Positions 52,560 through 63,872 of a stretch of 64,000 nt of DNA are shown in pieces; within the stretch, counting starts at the first letter, position 1, and every line of letters starts with the position of its first letter. The stretch is taken from contig CAVTEM010000007.1 in assembly GCA_963733845.1 (NCBI GenBank), positions 496,001 to 560,000 of the forward strand, in the 5' to 3' direction. Source of the stretch: DATFQE01 sp963733845. Lineage in GTDB: Bacteria; Actinomycetota; Thermoleophilia; Gaiellales; Gaiellaceae. Below the pieces are notes generated by a model that was given only the letters and a program-made list of their open reading frames with translations, was not told the DNA's origin and did not search any database. A program made the position numbers and the translations under genes.

Positions 52560-54057
52560 TCAACGACGTAGCAGATGCCGCAAGGAGCGACGCTCGCCGT
52601 CGCGGGAGCCGTTGCCGGCATCGATGCCGTACTCGGCCCAGCGGTTGTCGACGAGCTCCCGCACGGCGGCGTCCATCTCGATCTCGGGCGGCCACTCGCG
52701 CGCACCCTCGAGCGGGCTCTTGGCGGTGGCGTCGATGCCGATCTTGCCGCCCACGAACTGCAGCGTCGGCGCGTGATCGAGGTGGTCGAGCGGCCCTTCC
52801 GTCAGGTGCACGTCCCGTTTCGGGTCGACGTTGGCGCCGACGTAGAACATCACCTGCGCGTAGTCGTGCACGTCCACGTGCTCGTCGACCACCACGATGC
52901 CCTTCGTGAGCGAGAGCATGCCCAGCCCCCAGAGCGCGTGCATCACCTTGAGCGCGTGGCCGGGGAACGCCTTGCGGATCGAGACGATGCAGAGGTTGTG
53001 GAACGCGCCGGCGACCGGCAGGTCGTAGTCGACGATCTCCGGCACCGTCATCTTCACCGCGGGCAGGAAGATCCGCTCGGTCGCCTTGCCGAGCCAGGCG
53101 TCCTCCTGCGGCGGCTTGCCGACGACGATCGAGGGGTAGATCGCGTCCCGCCGCATCGTCAGCGCGGTCACGTGGAAGACGGGGAACGGCTCCGCGGGTG
53201 TGTAGAAGCCGGTGTGGTCGCCGAACGGGCCTTCCTGCGCCAGCTCGCCCTTCTCGATGTAGCCCTCGAGCACGATCTCGGCGTTCGCGGGCACCTCGAC
53301 GCCGACGGTCTTGCCCTGCACGAGCTCGACCGGGTCGCCCTTGAGGAAGCCGGCGAGCATGAACTCGTCGATGTGCTTCGGCAGCGGCGCGCTCGCCGAG
53401 TAGGCGGTCACGGGGTCCAGTCCGAGGGCCACTGCGACCTCGATGCGGCCGTCGGTGGCGAGGTAGTCGGCCCGACCGTCCTTGTGGATCTGCCAGTGCA
53501 TCAGGGTCGTCCGCGCGTCGACCTTCTGCATCCGGTACATGCCGACGTTCCTCGTCCCCGTGCGCGGGTCGTGCGTGATCACGGCCGGCAGCGTGATGAA
53601 CGGAGCGGGGTCGCCCGGCCAGCAGCGCTGGATCGGGAGCAGGTCGAGGTCGACGTCGTCGCCGGTCAGGACGACGTCGTGCGACGGGGCCGGAGCGCAC
53701 GGACTTCGGCCTCGAGTCTGCGATCGACTTCAGCTTCTTCAGGCCCTTGACCTTGTCGACGAGCCCTTCGGGCGGCTGCATCTCGAGCACGTCGCCGAGC
53801 TTGGCGGCGACCGCGTCGAGGCTCGGCGCGTCGAACGCCAGGCACATGCGCCGCTCCGTCCCGAACTGGTTGATCAGCAACGGCCGGTCCGATCCCTTCG
53901 GGTTGGTGAAGAGGAGCGCCGGGCCGCCGGCCCTGACCGTGCGGTCGACGATCTCGGTCACCTCGAGGTCAGGGTCGACCTCGGCGTCGACGCGGACGAG
54001 CTCGCCCTCGCGCTCGAGCAGCCCGATCCAGTCGCGGAGGGAGGCAGGCGGGGCCAT
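52560..54057 (-). CDS. ubiD: UbiD-family decarboxylase (putative MqnL), frameshifted
   Basis: About 499 residues with one shift near 53700, in a CCCC run. The N-terminal part ends in KSIADSRPKSVRSGPS and the C-terminal part resumes with SHDVVLTGDDVDL and ITHDPRTGTRNVGMYRMQ, the prenyl-FMN and Mn site of UbiD. A downstream KGDPVELV and EAFPVFHV-like stretch (EPFPVFHVTAL) follow. UbiD enzymes decarboxylate aromatic acids using prenylated FMN from UbiX. In the mqn context, decarboxylation of 1,4-dihydroxy-6-naphthoate or its prenylated form is the expected job. Confidence 0.9.
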
Positions 54058-54168
54058 CGCGGTCAGTCTAGGTCGCGGACTAATCGACCACGTCGCGAAA
54101 CGCTTACAAAGGCGTCACGGCCGACTAACAGCGCAGGCGTAGCCTCGATGGTGTTCCAAGGAGGCGCC

Positions 54169-54594
54169 ATGAAGCGTTCGCACGTCGCCGTCGTACTCCT
54201 GACTCTCTCGGCCGGCGCTGCCGGTGTGGGTCCGGCGGCGGCCGGAGATCCCGACAGGCCGCGTGACCGCAAGGCGCCACGGGTTGACATCTCGGTCTCG
54301 CCCGACGTGCTGTGGAACCCGAACGGCCGGTTCCGTACGGTTCGCATCGCCGGCGAGGTCGAGGACGACCTCGAGCTCGAGGACGTCTACCTCGCCGAGG
54401 TCGAGAGCACCGACCCCGCCGACGGCCGCGACATCGCGGGAGCCCGCCTCGGCTCGTTCGACGACGAGGTGTTCCTACGCGCCGAGCGGTCCGCTTCGGG
54501 CGAGGCGCGGACGTACCGCATCACCTTCGTGGCGGTCGACACGGGCGGCAACGAAACGCGGGCCTCGGCGTTCGTGACCGTCCCGGGCGAGTAA
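54169..54594 (+). CDS. Small secreted protein of unknown function
   Basis: A 141-residue protein with a strong AAGGAGG ribosome site seven bases before the ATG, and a signal peptide (HVAVVLLTLSAGAAGVGPAA). The mature part is short and Asp/Glu/Arg-rich, beginning with DPDRPRDRK, and looks like one Ig-like domain with the typical RTYRITFVAVDTGGNETRAS strand pair. No known family is recognised. It is divergent from ubiD and convergent with the small membrane protein. Confidence 0.7.
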   Translation: MKRSHVAVVLLTLSAGAAGVGPAAAGDPDRPRDRKAPRVDISVSPDVLWNPNGRFRTVRIAGEVEDDLELEDVYLAEVESTDPADGRDIAGARLGSFDDEVFLRAERSASGEARTYRITFVAVDTGGNETRASAFVTVPGE

Positions 54595-54618
54595 CAGGCC
54601 CGAGGCTGCGACCCGCCG

Positions 54619-54777
54619 CTAGTGCGCCGCGCCGCGCCGGCGCCTGAGCCAGCGCGAGGTTTCGCCGATCAGGATCACCGCGATGAAGACGAGCCCCGTG
54701 ATCAGCATGCCCGTGATCACCTTCTTGCCCTCGGTCGCCGCGTCCGCGAGGGGCAGGAGAGCGGCGAGGACGTCCAT
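54619..54777 (-). CDS. Small single-helix membrane protein (52 residues)
   Basis: MDVLAALLPLADAATEGKKV opens the protein, followed by a helix with ITGMLITGLVFIAVILIG and a basic tail ending RRRRGAAH. It lies 11 bases after the prenyl-synthase-like gene on the same strand, so it is probably the last gene of the heme operon. Size and layout are those of a small bitopic membrane protein; the function is unknown. Confidence 0.6.
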   Translation of the reverse strand: MDVLAALLPLADAATEGKKVITGMLITGLVFIAVILIGETSRWLRRRRGAAH

Positions 54778-54788
54778 GGCGGCTGACT

Positions 54789-55242
54789 CTAGCGTTCCAT
54801 CCGAGCGCGGTGCACTGCCAGCGCGCGGTCAACGGCCGCAGGGTCGCGCGCTCCCGTGCCGAGCCTGATGGCAGTTTCGGCCCAGGCATCGCCGTCGCCG
54901 TCGCCGTCGGCGCTCTCGGCGCGCAGATAGGCGCAGCGCGAGATCAGCTCTGCCAGCTCGCGCACGGCCTCGACGTTCCCGGAAGCGGCGATCCGGACGA
55001 GCCCGTGCGCGTACAGGTAGTCGCCGAGGAGCAGGGCCGTATCGTCGTCGGCGGGCGCGAACAGCCGCGGCCGCCCGTAGTGGACGAGGTAGCCCTCGTA
55101 GACGGTCTCCAGGCCCAGGGCGTGGGGCTCGCCGCAGAGCGCGGAGAAGATCGCGAGCGGCTCGCGCTCCTGCTCAGGGCGAAGCGCCTCGCGCCAGAGC
55201 GCGCTCTCGGCGGCCGCCTCGACCGCGATCGCGTCCCAGAGG

Positions 55243-55262
<20 letters not shown>
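54789..55262 (-). CDS. Degenerate isoprenoid-synthase-like protein
   Basis: A 157-residue protein from a TTG that overlaps the hemL stop. The stretch LLLGDYLYAHGLVRIAASGN resembles the GDYLFARAFGELAETGDVRA helix of the prenyl synthase encoded at 47777-48676, and the helical pattern continues (VRELAELISRCAYLRAES). No Asp-rich DDxxD motif is present, so it is not an active trans-prenyl synthase; it may be a paralogue used as a partner subunit, as in heterodimeric heptaprenyl synthases. It is the third gene of the heme operon. Confidence 0.6.
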
Positions 55263-57508
<2,246 letters not shown>

Positions 57509-57512
<4 letters not shown>

Positions 57513-58722
57513 GGCTCCAACTTATCGCCCACGGGCACCTCGGCACCGGCGCCTCGGGCACGTCGAGCTCGACCTCGACCGGAACCGCACCGCCACCCTG
57601 CCACGGCTCGAGCCGAACACGCTCGGCGAAGAACTCCCAGATCGCGCGCAGGGCCGCGAGCGTCGGCAGCGCGAGGAAGACGCCCGGGAGCCCGTAGATC
57701 TGCCCGCCTGCCAGGAGGCCGAAGATCACCAGCAGCGGGTGTAGGCGGAGCGCGGTGCCCATCACCTTCGGCACGACGACATGGCCCTCGATCTGGTGGA
57801 TGCCGAGGAAGAGCAGCGCCACCCACAGGGCCGAGAGCGGATCGACGACCAGGGCGTAGATGATCGGAGGGATCGCGCCGAGCCAGGGGCCGAGATAGGG
57901 GATCAGCTCCGCCACGGCCACCCACGACCCGAACAGGAGCGCGTAGTCGTCCTGGCCCTCGGCCCAGCCCAGCGTGCCGATCAGCCAGAGCCCGATGCCC
58001 GCACTGGCGCCGATGATCAGCGACACGAGCAGCTGGCCCTTCACGTAGCCGGCCACGGCGCTCTCGACGCGGCGCAGGAGCGGCTGCGACCCCGGCGCCG
58101 GCGGGAAGCGGCGGTCGATTCCTCGCGCGAGGCGGTCCATGTCGAGGAGCATGTAGATCGAGACCACGAGGATCAGGACGAGGCTGAACAGCAGCTCGAA
58201 GATCGAGAATGCGGCGCCTTCGAGGAACGCGATCACCTCGGAGGTGTACGTCTGCGGGTCGGCCTCCTGGATGCGCTCGACCAGATCCTGGCCCTGCTCT
58301 CGGACCTCGATCCGCTCGAGCCCGTGGTCGTCGAGCCAGGCCTGGAAGCGGTCGACGTCCCGCTCGGCTTCTGTCTCTCCGGTCTGTCTGACCTCCTCCG
58401 TAAGGTAGGCGTCGATCCGGTTCGCGGCCGCCTCGGTGCGGTCGACAACCACAACCCCGAGGGCGACCACGACTACGAACATCGCGGCCGCAAAGCTCAG
58501 ATACACGATCGCGATCGAGAGCCCGCGAGGGATCCAGACGCGGTGGAGTGCGCGGACGAGCGGCTCGAGCAGCAGCGCGACGATCGCGGCGACGAGGAAG
58601 AGCAGGACGACGTGAGAGACCGCGCTCAGAAGCAGCCACGCCGCCACGAGCACCACGGGGAGCCCGACAAGCTGGATCCAACGCGGAATCTCGATCGTGT
58701 TCGCGCCGCCGGCGGGGGGCAT
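57509..58722 (-). CDS. AI-2E-family transporter (UPF0118), frameshifted at its 3' end
   Basis: About 404 residues with seven to eight membrane helices. Characteristic stretches are SAVAGYVKGQLLVSLIIGA, LIPYLGPWLGAIPPIIYAL and HQIEGHVVVPKVMG, all of the AI-2E/TqsA-PerM family. The raw frame reads past its natural end; one frame change near 57548 gives EVPVGDKLEP and a stop that overlaps the hemB GTG, as the other operon junctions do. Members export small molecules or act as Na/H antiporters; the substrate is unknown. It heads the AI-2E/hemB/hemL unit. Confidence 0.84.
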
Positions 58723-58854
58723 CGGGGCGATCGTAGCGCCCGGATTCTCGTGCTCAGGCCCCCTGCGTGGGACTGGTCCCTGGCGGAGGACGGGAGCCTT
58801 GCGCTAGACCCGCACAAACTCAGGGACGATTCCGCTCTACAATCCCGGCCTTCG

Positions 58855-59694
58855 ATGTCACGAACTCGGGCCCAAACATCACCAATGCAGGCGCCGGCCA
58901 GACCCGTTACGGTGGGCCCGGTGACCTCCGCCGCGAAGGTCCGCGCGCGGCGCTCGCGTGAGGCTCGTGCAGCCGCTAGGCGCACGCGCCGAATCGCAGC
59001 GCTCGTCGTCGCCGCGACCGCGCTGCTGATCACGCTTTTTCTGACCGCGTTCGGCTCCAGCGAGACGCGCGTGCGCGAGCGCGCCGCCCCCGCCCCGGCG
59101 ACGCGGCTGCTCCCGGCCGGCCCACCCCGCCCGCAGGTCGTCGCGGTGCGCGGCTCGCTGCGGATCCAGATGCCGGTCGCCCAGAGCCGCGTGACGGCGG
59201 TCGGCTACCACGCGACCAGCGGCGGCGCGATGGCGCTCTCGCCGGTCGGCCGCCAGGCGAACGCGGGCCTGCTGGCGCGAGTCGCGCGTCGGCTGCTCGG
59301 CACCGGCGGCACGGGGCTCTCCTACTACCTGCTCGGCGGCTCCGACGGGCCGGCGACCGCGGTGCTGAACGTCGGCGCGCCGCCGGGGACGGACGTCTAC
59401 GCGCCGGTCGACGGCACCGTGGTGGGGATCACGGACTACGTGATCAGCGGCCGGAAGCGAGGGGCGCGCATCGACATCCAGCCGTCGGGAGCGGCGTCGA
59501 TCGTCGTCTCCCTGACGCACCTGCGGCCGGATCCCGCGCTGAGCGTCGGCTCGATGGTCGCCGCGGCGAGCTCGAAGGTCGGGACGCTGCTCAACCTCGC
59601 GAACGTCGAACGGCAGGCCCTCGCTCGGTACACGAACGACGCGGGCAACCACGTGGCCGTCGAGGTCCACCCCGCGGCGACGCTCTCCTCCTGA
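58855..59694 (+). CDS. Membrane-anchored M23-like (LytM) protein, probably degenerate
   Basis: A 279-residue protein with a basic N-terminus and one membrane helix (IAALVVAATALLITLFLTAF at ~48-67). The C-terminal ~120 residues fold as LytM: APPGTDVYAPVDGTVVGITD corresponds to the strand with the zinc Asp, and NHVAVEVHP to the HLHFEV site. The first zinc His of the H-x-G-x-D motif is missing, so it may be an inactive adaptor, like EnvC or NlpD. It overlaps the downstream YmdB gene. Confidence 0.75.
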   Translation: MSRTRAQTSPMQAPARPVTVGPVTSAAKVRARRSREARAAARRTRRIAALVVAATALLITLFLTAFGSSETRVRERAAPAPATRLLPAGPPRPQVVAVRGSLRIQMPVAQSRVTAVGYHATSGGAMALSPVGRQANAGLLARVARRLLGTGGTGLSYYLLGGSDGPATAVLNVGAPPGTDVYAPVDGTVVGITDYVISGRKRGARIDIQPSGAASIVVSLTHLRPDPALSVGSMVAAASSKVGTLLNLANVERQALARYTNDAGNHVAVEVHPAATLSS

Positions 59695-60473
59695 AACTCC
59701 TCTTCCTCGCGGACGTGTTCGGTACGCCGGGACGACGGGCTGTCGAGGAGCGGCTCGGCGGTCTGCGCGACGAGCTCGACGTCGACTTCTGCGTCGTGAA
59801 CGGCGAGAACGTGGCGGACGGCGTGGGGATCACTCCGCGGCTCGCGGAGCGGCTCCTCGCGGCCGGCGCGGACGCGATCACGCTCGGCAACCACACCTGG
59901 CGGCGACGCGAGATCGTGGAGTGGCTGCCGGGTGCGGACCGGGTGGCGCGGCCGGCCAACCTGTCGCGGTATGCGCCGGGGCGGGGCCTGATCGTGGCCG
60001 AGGCGCGCGGCGGCGAGCCGGTCGCAGTGATGAACCTGATGGGGTCGCTCTTCCTCGAGAACGCCCGCGGTCCATTCGAGCTCGTCGACGAGCTGGTCGA
60101 CGAGGCGTCGGCGTCCGCGCAGGTGATCGTCGTCGACTTCCACGCCGAGGCGACGAGCGAGAAGATCGCGATGGCGCGCTACCTGGACGGCCGCGTGACG
60201 GCGGTGCTGGGGACGCACACCCACGTCCAGACGAGCGACGCGCGCGTCCAACCCGGCGGGACCGCGGCCATCACCGACGCGGGGATGACGGGGCCGCACG
60301 ACTCGGTGATCGGCGTGCGTGCGGAGCTGGCGATCTCGCGGATGAGGACCGGCGTGCCGATCCGCTTCCAGCCGGCGGACGGGGACGTCCGGATCGAGGG
60401 CGTGCTCGTCGAGTGCGACCCCTCAACGGGCCGCGCCACCGCGTGCGAGGCCGTTCGCGTGCCGGTGCCGTAA
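59691..60473 (+). CDS. ymdB: YmdB-family metallophosphoesterase (TIGR00282)
   Basis: A 260-residue protein. The natural N-terminus KLLFLADVFGTPGRRAVEER with the metal-binding Asp needs a start before the GTG at 59715; a CTG at 59691 overlaps the previous stop (CTGA) and fits. Metal motifs NGENVADG, LGNHTW, DFHAEATSEK and GTHTHVQTSDARV are complete. YmdB hydrolyses 2',3'-cyclic nucleotides and affects biofilm and spore programmes in Bacillus. Its 3' end overlaps the convergent membrane glycosyltransferase by about 50 bases. Confidence 0.9.
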   Translation: MKLLFLADVFGTPGRRAVEERLGGLRDELDVDFCVVNGENVADGVGITPRLAERLLAAGADAITLGNHTWRRREIVEWLPGADRVARPANLSRYAPGRGLIVAEARGGEPVAVMNLMGSLFLENARGPFELVDELVDEASASAQVIVVDFHAEATSEKIAMARYLDGRVTAVLGTHTHVQTSDARVQPGGTAAITDAGMTGPHDSVIGVRAELAISRMRTGVPIRFQPADGDVRIEGVLVECDPSTGRATACEAVRVPVP

Positions 60474-61685
60474 GGGCTCGACGAGGCTGATCAGAAGCGC
60501 GATCAGCACGACGTCGCGCGCCAGGACGAGCCACGAGGCCGGCTCGTCGAAGCGCAGCGCGAGATCCCAGTAGCGGTACGGGAACCAGAGCTGCGTCAGC
60601 ACGAGGGCCGCCGCGAGCAGGGCGGACGCCACCAGGCCCTTGCGGCCGCGAACGAGCGGCACCACCGGGATCAGCCAGATCAGGAACTGGGGCGAGAGCA
60701 CCTTCCCCAGTGCGACGAACGCGCAGACGACGGCGGCCGAGAAGCGGACGAGGCGCTCGGGCGTGGCGGGCCCGCGCGCGAAGAGGACCCAGAGCACGAC
60801 CAGCACCGAGACCTGCACGAGCCCGTGCACGGCCGCAAGGACGTCGGGCAGCGTGCCCTCGAGGTTCTGCGAACCGCTGCTCGACTTCATCGTCAGGTCG
60901 AGGCCGAAGGCATGGTGCGCGGCGAGCAGCACCGCCGAGCCGACGCTCTCGATCTGGAGCGGCCTGCGAGCCTGCCGCCAGACGCTGTCGAGTGTGTCCG
61001 CGGGGGCGAGCACGAGGAACGGGAGCAGGCAGGCGAGCACGACAGCCGCGGTGACGGCGCCGCAGACCAGCGCCTCGCGGCGCCCACGCGTGCGCCACAC
61101 GTACGCGAGCGCGAGCGGGACGAGCACGCCCGGCCAGAGCTTCGCCGCGACGCCGAGACCGAGCAGCCCGGAGCCGAGCCGCAGCCGTCCCGAGACCAGG
61201 GCCGCGAGCGCCCCGACGACGATCGCGGCCGGCCAGAGGTCGAAGCGCGAGAGCACGACCGAGCCGAGCAGCAGCGGAGCCAAGGCGACGAAGCCGACGG
61301 CGGCGGCCATGCGGCCGAGCCCCGCCCCGAGCGCCGCGAGGGCGAGCGCCACGCACACGACGGCGAGCGCGCCGAAGGCCGCCATCAGCCCTTCGAAGCG
61401 GCGCCGGTAGGTCTCCGAGTCGCCGTCGCCGAGCGCAGGCAGGACGAACACCGGAAGCGCTGCCGGCGGGTACTCGACCGAGAAGTCGCGGTAGGGCACC
61501 CGGCCCTGCGTCATCCACTCGCCGTACTTCTCGTAGACGGGCAGGTCGACGATCTGGTCGCGCTCGTAGAACCCCTGGTGGAGTACCCACCAGGAGACGA
61601 GGAAGAGACAGACGCCGGCCGCGGCGACGATCGGCCACGCCCGCCTGCTAGCCGGCCGTGACCAGCTCTCGGCTCGGGCGATCAC
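60423..61685 (-). CDS. Membrane glycosyltransferase, GT87-like
   Basis: A 420-residue protein with about 11 helices from a GTG. The first luminal loop contains DLPVYEKYGEWMTQGRVPYR and a DFSVEYPPAALPVF stretch, characteristic of polyprenyl-phosphate-mannose/arabinose-dependent GT87 and DUF2029 enzymes. VLSPQFLIWLIPVVPLV is the conserved C-terminal motif. Such enzymes transfer mannose or arabinose from a lipid carrier outside the membrane. It overlaps the next membrane gene upstream by 38 bases. Confidence 0.8.
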   Translation of the reverse strand: MIARAESWSRPASRRAWPIVAAAGVCLFLVSWWVLHQGFYERDQIVDLPVYEKYGEWMTQGRVPYRDFSVEYPPAALPVFVLPALGDGDSETYRRRFEGLMAAFGALAVVCVALALAALGAGLGRMAAAVGFVALAPLLLGSVVLSRFDLWPAAIVVGALAALVSGRLRLGSGLLGLGVAAKLWPGVLVPLALAYVWRTRGRREALVCGAVTAAVVLACLLPFLVLAPADTLDSVWRQARRPLQIESVGSAVLLAAHHAFGLDLTMKSSSGSQNLEGTLPDVLAAVHGLVQVSVLVVLWVLFARGPATPERLVRFSAAVVCAFVALGKVLSPQFLIWLIPVVPLVRGRKGLVASALLAAALVLTQLWFPYRYWDLALRFDEPASWLVLARDVVLIALLISLVEPLRHRHANGLARGGAAR

Positions 61686-63390
61686 TCTCGGGCTCCGGCG
61701 ACGCGGGTGACCGCGCGGGCGCGGGCGCCAGCACGGCCAGCGCGACGAAGGGGAAAAACCACGGGATGTAGAGGTAGAACCAGTGCGTCAGCGTCAGCTG
61801 GAACCCGATCAGGAGCGCACCCGTCAGGGCGGCCATCGCGAGCGGAGTCCTGCGACGAGGGACGAACGCCAGTGCGAGGGCTCCCGCCGCGACGAGTGCG
61901 ATCACCACCTTCTGGAGCACGGCGAGGTCGGGAATCCCCTGGGCGTGGTACTGGCCCCAGCCCCAGATCGAAAACGGCGAGTCGCGCCCGAGCTGCCAGC
62001 CGAAGGTCCGGTCCCAGAAGACCCGCGCCGCGTGCGCCACGTCGGGCTCGAGCAGGAACACCGAGAACGCCAGCGCCGAAGCGATCGCGAAGCCGCCGGC
62101 GAAACGCAACAGCGACCGAGGGTCGAGGGCGCGGGGATAGCCCGACCACAACGGCACCACGAGCAGCGAGCCGAACTTGGTCAGGCCGGCGAGCGCGGAG
62201 GAAGCCCCGCGCGCCCATGCCGAGCCGAGCAGCAGGAAGCCGAGCAGGAGCAGGGCCGGCGGGATGGCGTCGTTGGTGTTCGAGCTGAGCACGTACTGCG
62301 TGAACGGATAGGCGGCCCAGGCGAACGCGAGCGTCACGCCGAGCCGGTAGCCCCCGAACCGCAGCCCGACCAGCCCCAGCAGCCCGAGCGCGAGCAGGTC
62401 GAAGGCGATCGAGGTCAGGTGCGCGGCCGGAAGTGAGTCCCACTTGCCCTCCCAGCCGAGCAGCAGATACGCAGGGACGTATGCGAGGTAGGCGGCCGGA
62501 CCGTAGGTGTCACCGCGCTCGTTGGACGACTCACAGCGACCGTTGGTCTGCACCCGGTCCCTGATCTCGCCGTCCGCGTCCTCCGGCCCGCACGCCCTCA
62601 GTTCCGAGTCGTCGCGCGGGAAGTGGCCGTAGGGCGACTGGCCCTCGACGATCCGGTGAGCGCCGATCACGCCCGAGTAGCCCACGTCGATCACGTTCGG
62701 CTTTGGTTGCGTGACGTTGAGCCCGATGCGGAAGCCGAGCAGGAAGACCGTCGCCGCAGCCAGCACCCAGACCGGCCAGAGCGGACGACTGCTCACGCCG
62801 CGCCGGCCCCGGAAGCCGATCCAGACCATGCGCGCGAGCAGGTAGACCAGCGGCGGGTAGGCGAGCGGCGCGCTGGTGAAGATGTCGCCGCCGTTGAAGT
62901 AGCGCAGCGAGATCGAGAACGACAGCAGCGCGAGAAGATCGAGGTTGCGCACCGAGAGCGGCCGCCGGAAGTCCGCCAGTCCGAGCAGGAAGGCCGCGCA
63001 GAACGCGAGCCAGACCGGCACGCCGTTCAGCGTCTTGCCTCCGAACGCCCCCTCGGCGCCGCGGGCCATCTTCCAGGCCACCTGCGGGCCCGTCCACGCC
63101 TCCTCGACTCTGCCCGTGCGGTCGTCCACGATCCCGGTCGCGATCTCGCCGGCCGACCGCCACCAGACGTGCACCTCCCAGTCGCGCTCGTCCGAGCGCC
63201 AATCGGCGTCCACCCGCCGACCCTGCACCGGATAGCGCTCGAGCCAGTCGGAAACCTTGCCGTTCTCGAGCAGGATCCGCCCCGCCTGGGCCTCGCTCAG
63301 CTCTCTCTCCTGCGCCCCGAGCGCGGGCGCGGCGACGAGGACGACGCGAGACCAGCCCGCACGCGCGACGTAGCGCCAGCGGTCGCGCAG
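61648..63390 (-). CDS. Polytopic membrane protein, glycosyltransferase-like
   Basis: About 580 residues, with an extracytoplasmic N-terminal part and 11-13 helices. The luminal loop VGYSGVIGAHRIVEGQSPYG and DTYGPAAYLAYVPAY matches the pattern in GT87/GT39-type enzymes. The start is unsure: GTG 63228 is the first standard codon, but the frame upstream codes for a plausible signal segment (WRYVARAGWSRVVLVAAPAL) and a conserved-looking AQAGRILLENGKVSDWL, so a start near 63390 (CTG) is preferred. It follows GtrA closely; all three genes belong to one unit making or exporting lipid-linked sugar. Confidence 0.65.
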   Translation of the reverse strand: MRDRWRYVARAGWSRVVLVAAPALGAQERELSEAQAGRILLENGKVSDWLERYPVQGRRVDADWRSDERDWEVHVWWRSAGEIATGIVDDRTGRVEEAWTGPQVAWKMARGAEGAFGGKTLNGVPVWLAFCAAFLLGLADFRRPLSVRNLDLLALLSFSISLRYFNGGDIFTSAPLAYPPLVYLLARMVWIGFRGRRGVSSRPLWPVWVLAAATVFLLGFRIGLNVTQPKPNVIDVGYSGVIGAHRIVEGQSPYGHFPRDDSELRACGPEDADGEIRDRVQTNGRCESSNERGDTYGPAAYLAYVPAYLLLGWEGKWDSLPAAHLTSIAFDLLALGLLGLVGLRFGGYRLGVTLAFAWAAYPFTQYVLSSNTNDAIPPALLLLGFLLLGSAWARGASSALAGLTKFGSLLVVPLWSGYPRALDPRSLLRFAGGFAIASALAFSVFLLEPDVAHAARVFWDRTFGWQLGRDSPFSIWGWGQYHAQGIPDLAVLQKVVIALVAAGALALAFVPRRRTPLAMAALTGALLIGFQLTLTHWFYLYIPWFFPFVALAVLAPAPARSPASPEPESDRPSRELVTAG

Positions 63391-63413
63391 CCAGGTCGAC
63401 GACGGAGCCTCGC

Positions 63414-63862
63414 TTAGCGCCGCGGCTGCGAGGCAAAGACCAGAGCTTGTTGCCGACGAAATTGATGGGCGTCACGAGCACGATCGCGATCGCCTGGGCG
63501 ACGACCTTGCCCAGGTCGGCGGCAATCAGAGCCGCCAGGATCAGCTCGTTCGCGGCGAGGGCGATCAGCGCGACGACGAGGAAGCGGAGTCCCTGGTAGG
63601 CGATGTGCCCGCGCTGCCCGCGGAACGTCCAGAGCCGGTTCCAGGTGTAGTTGTTGGTGACTGCGACGAGGAACGAGATCGCGGCGGCGAGGCTGTAGTG
63701 GTGGCCTGCGTCGACGAGCAGCGCGTAGACGGCGAGATTGACGGCGTAGCCGCTGGCGCCGACCGCGCAGAACTTGGCGAGCTGCACCCAGTTGTGCGGC
63801 GCACGCAAGGCCCGGCGTGCGCGGGCACGGAAGGGTACGACGGCGGTGGTCGAGGGCTCCAT
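63414..63862 (-). CDS. GtrA-family membrane protein, frameshifted at its 3' end
   Basis: About 149 residues with four helices. KFCAVGASGYAVNLAVYALL and AVTNNYTWNRLWTFRGQRG are the family's signature segments (a G-x-x-N-x4-Y and NY-x-WN-x-x-W-TF). The last helix runs through VTPINFVGNKLWSF; a base missing from a T-run near 63433 shifts it, and the corrected tail ASQPRR ends at a TAA at 63414. GtrA proteins flip or supply undecaprenyl-linked sugars for glycan modification, which suits the glycosyltransferase-like genes downstream. Confidence 0.85.
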
Positions 63863-63872
63863 CGCGGCGAGC

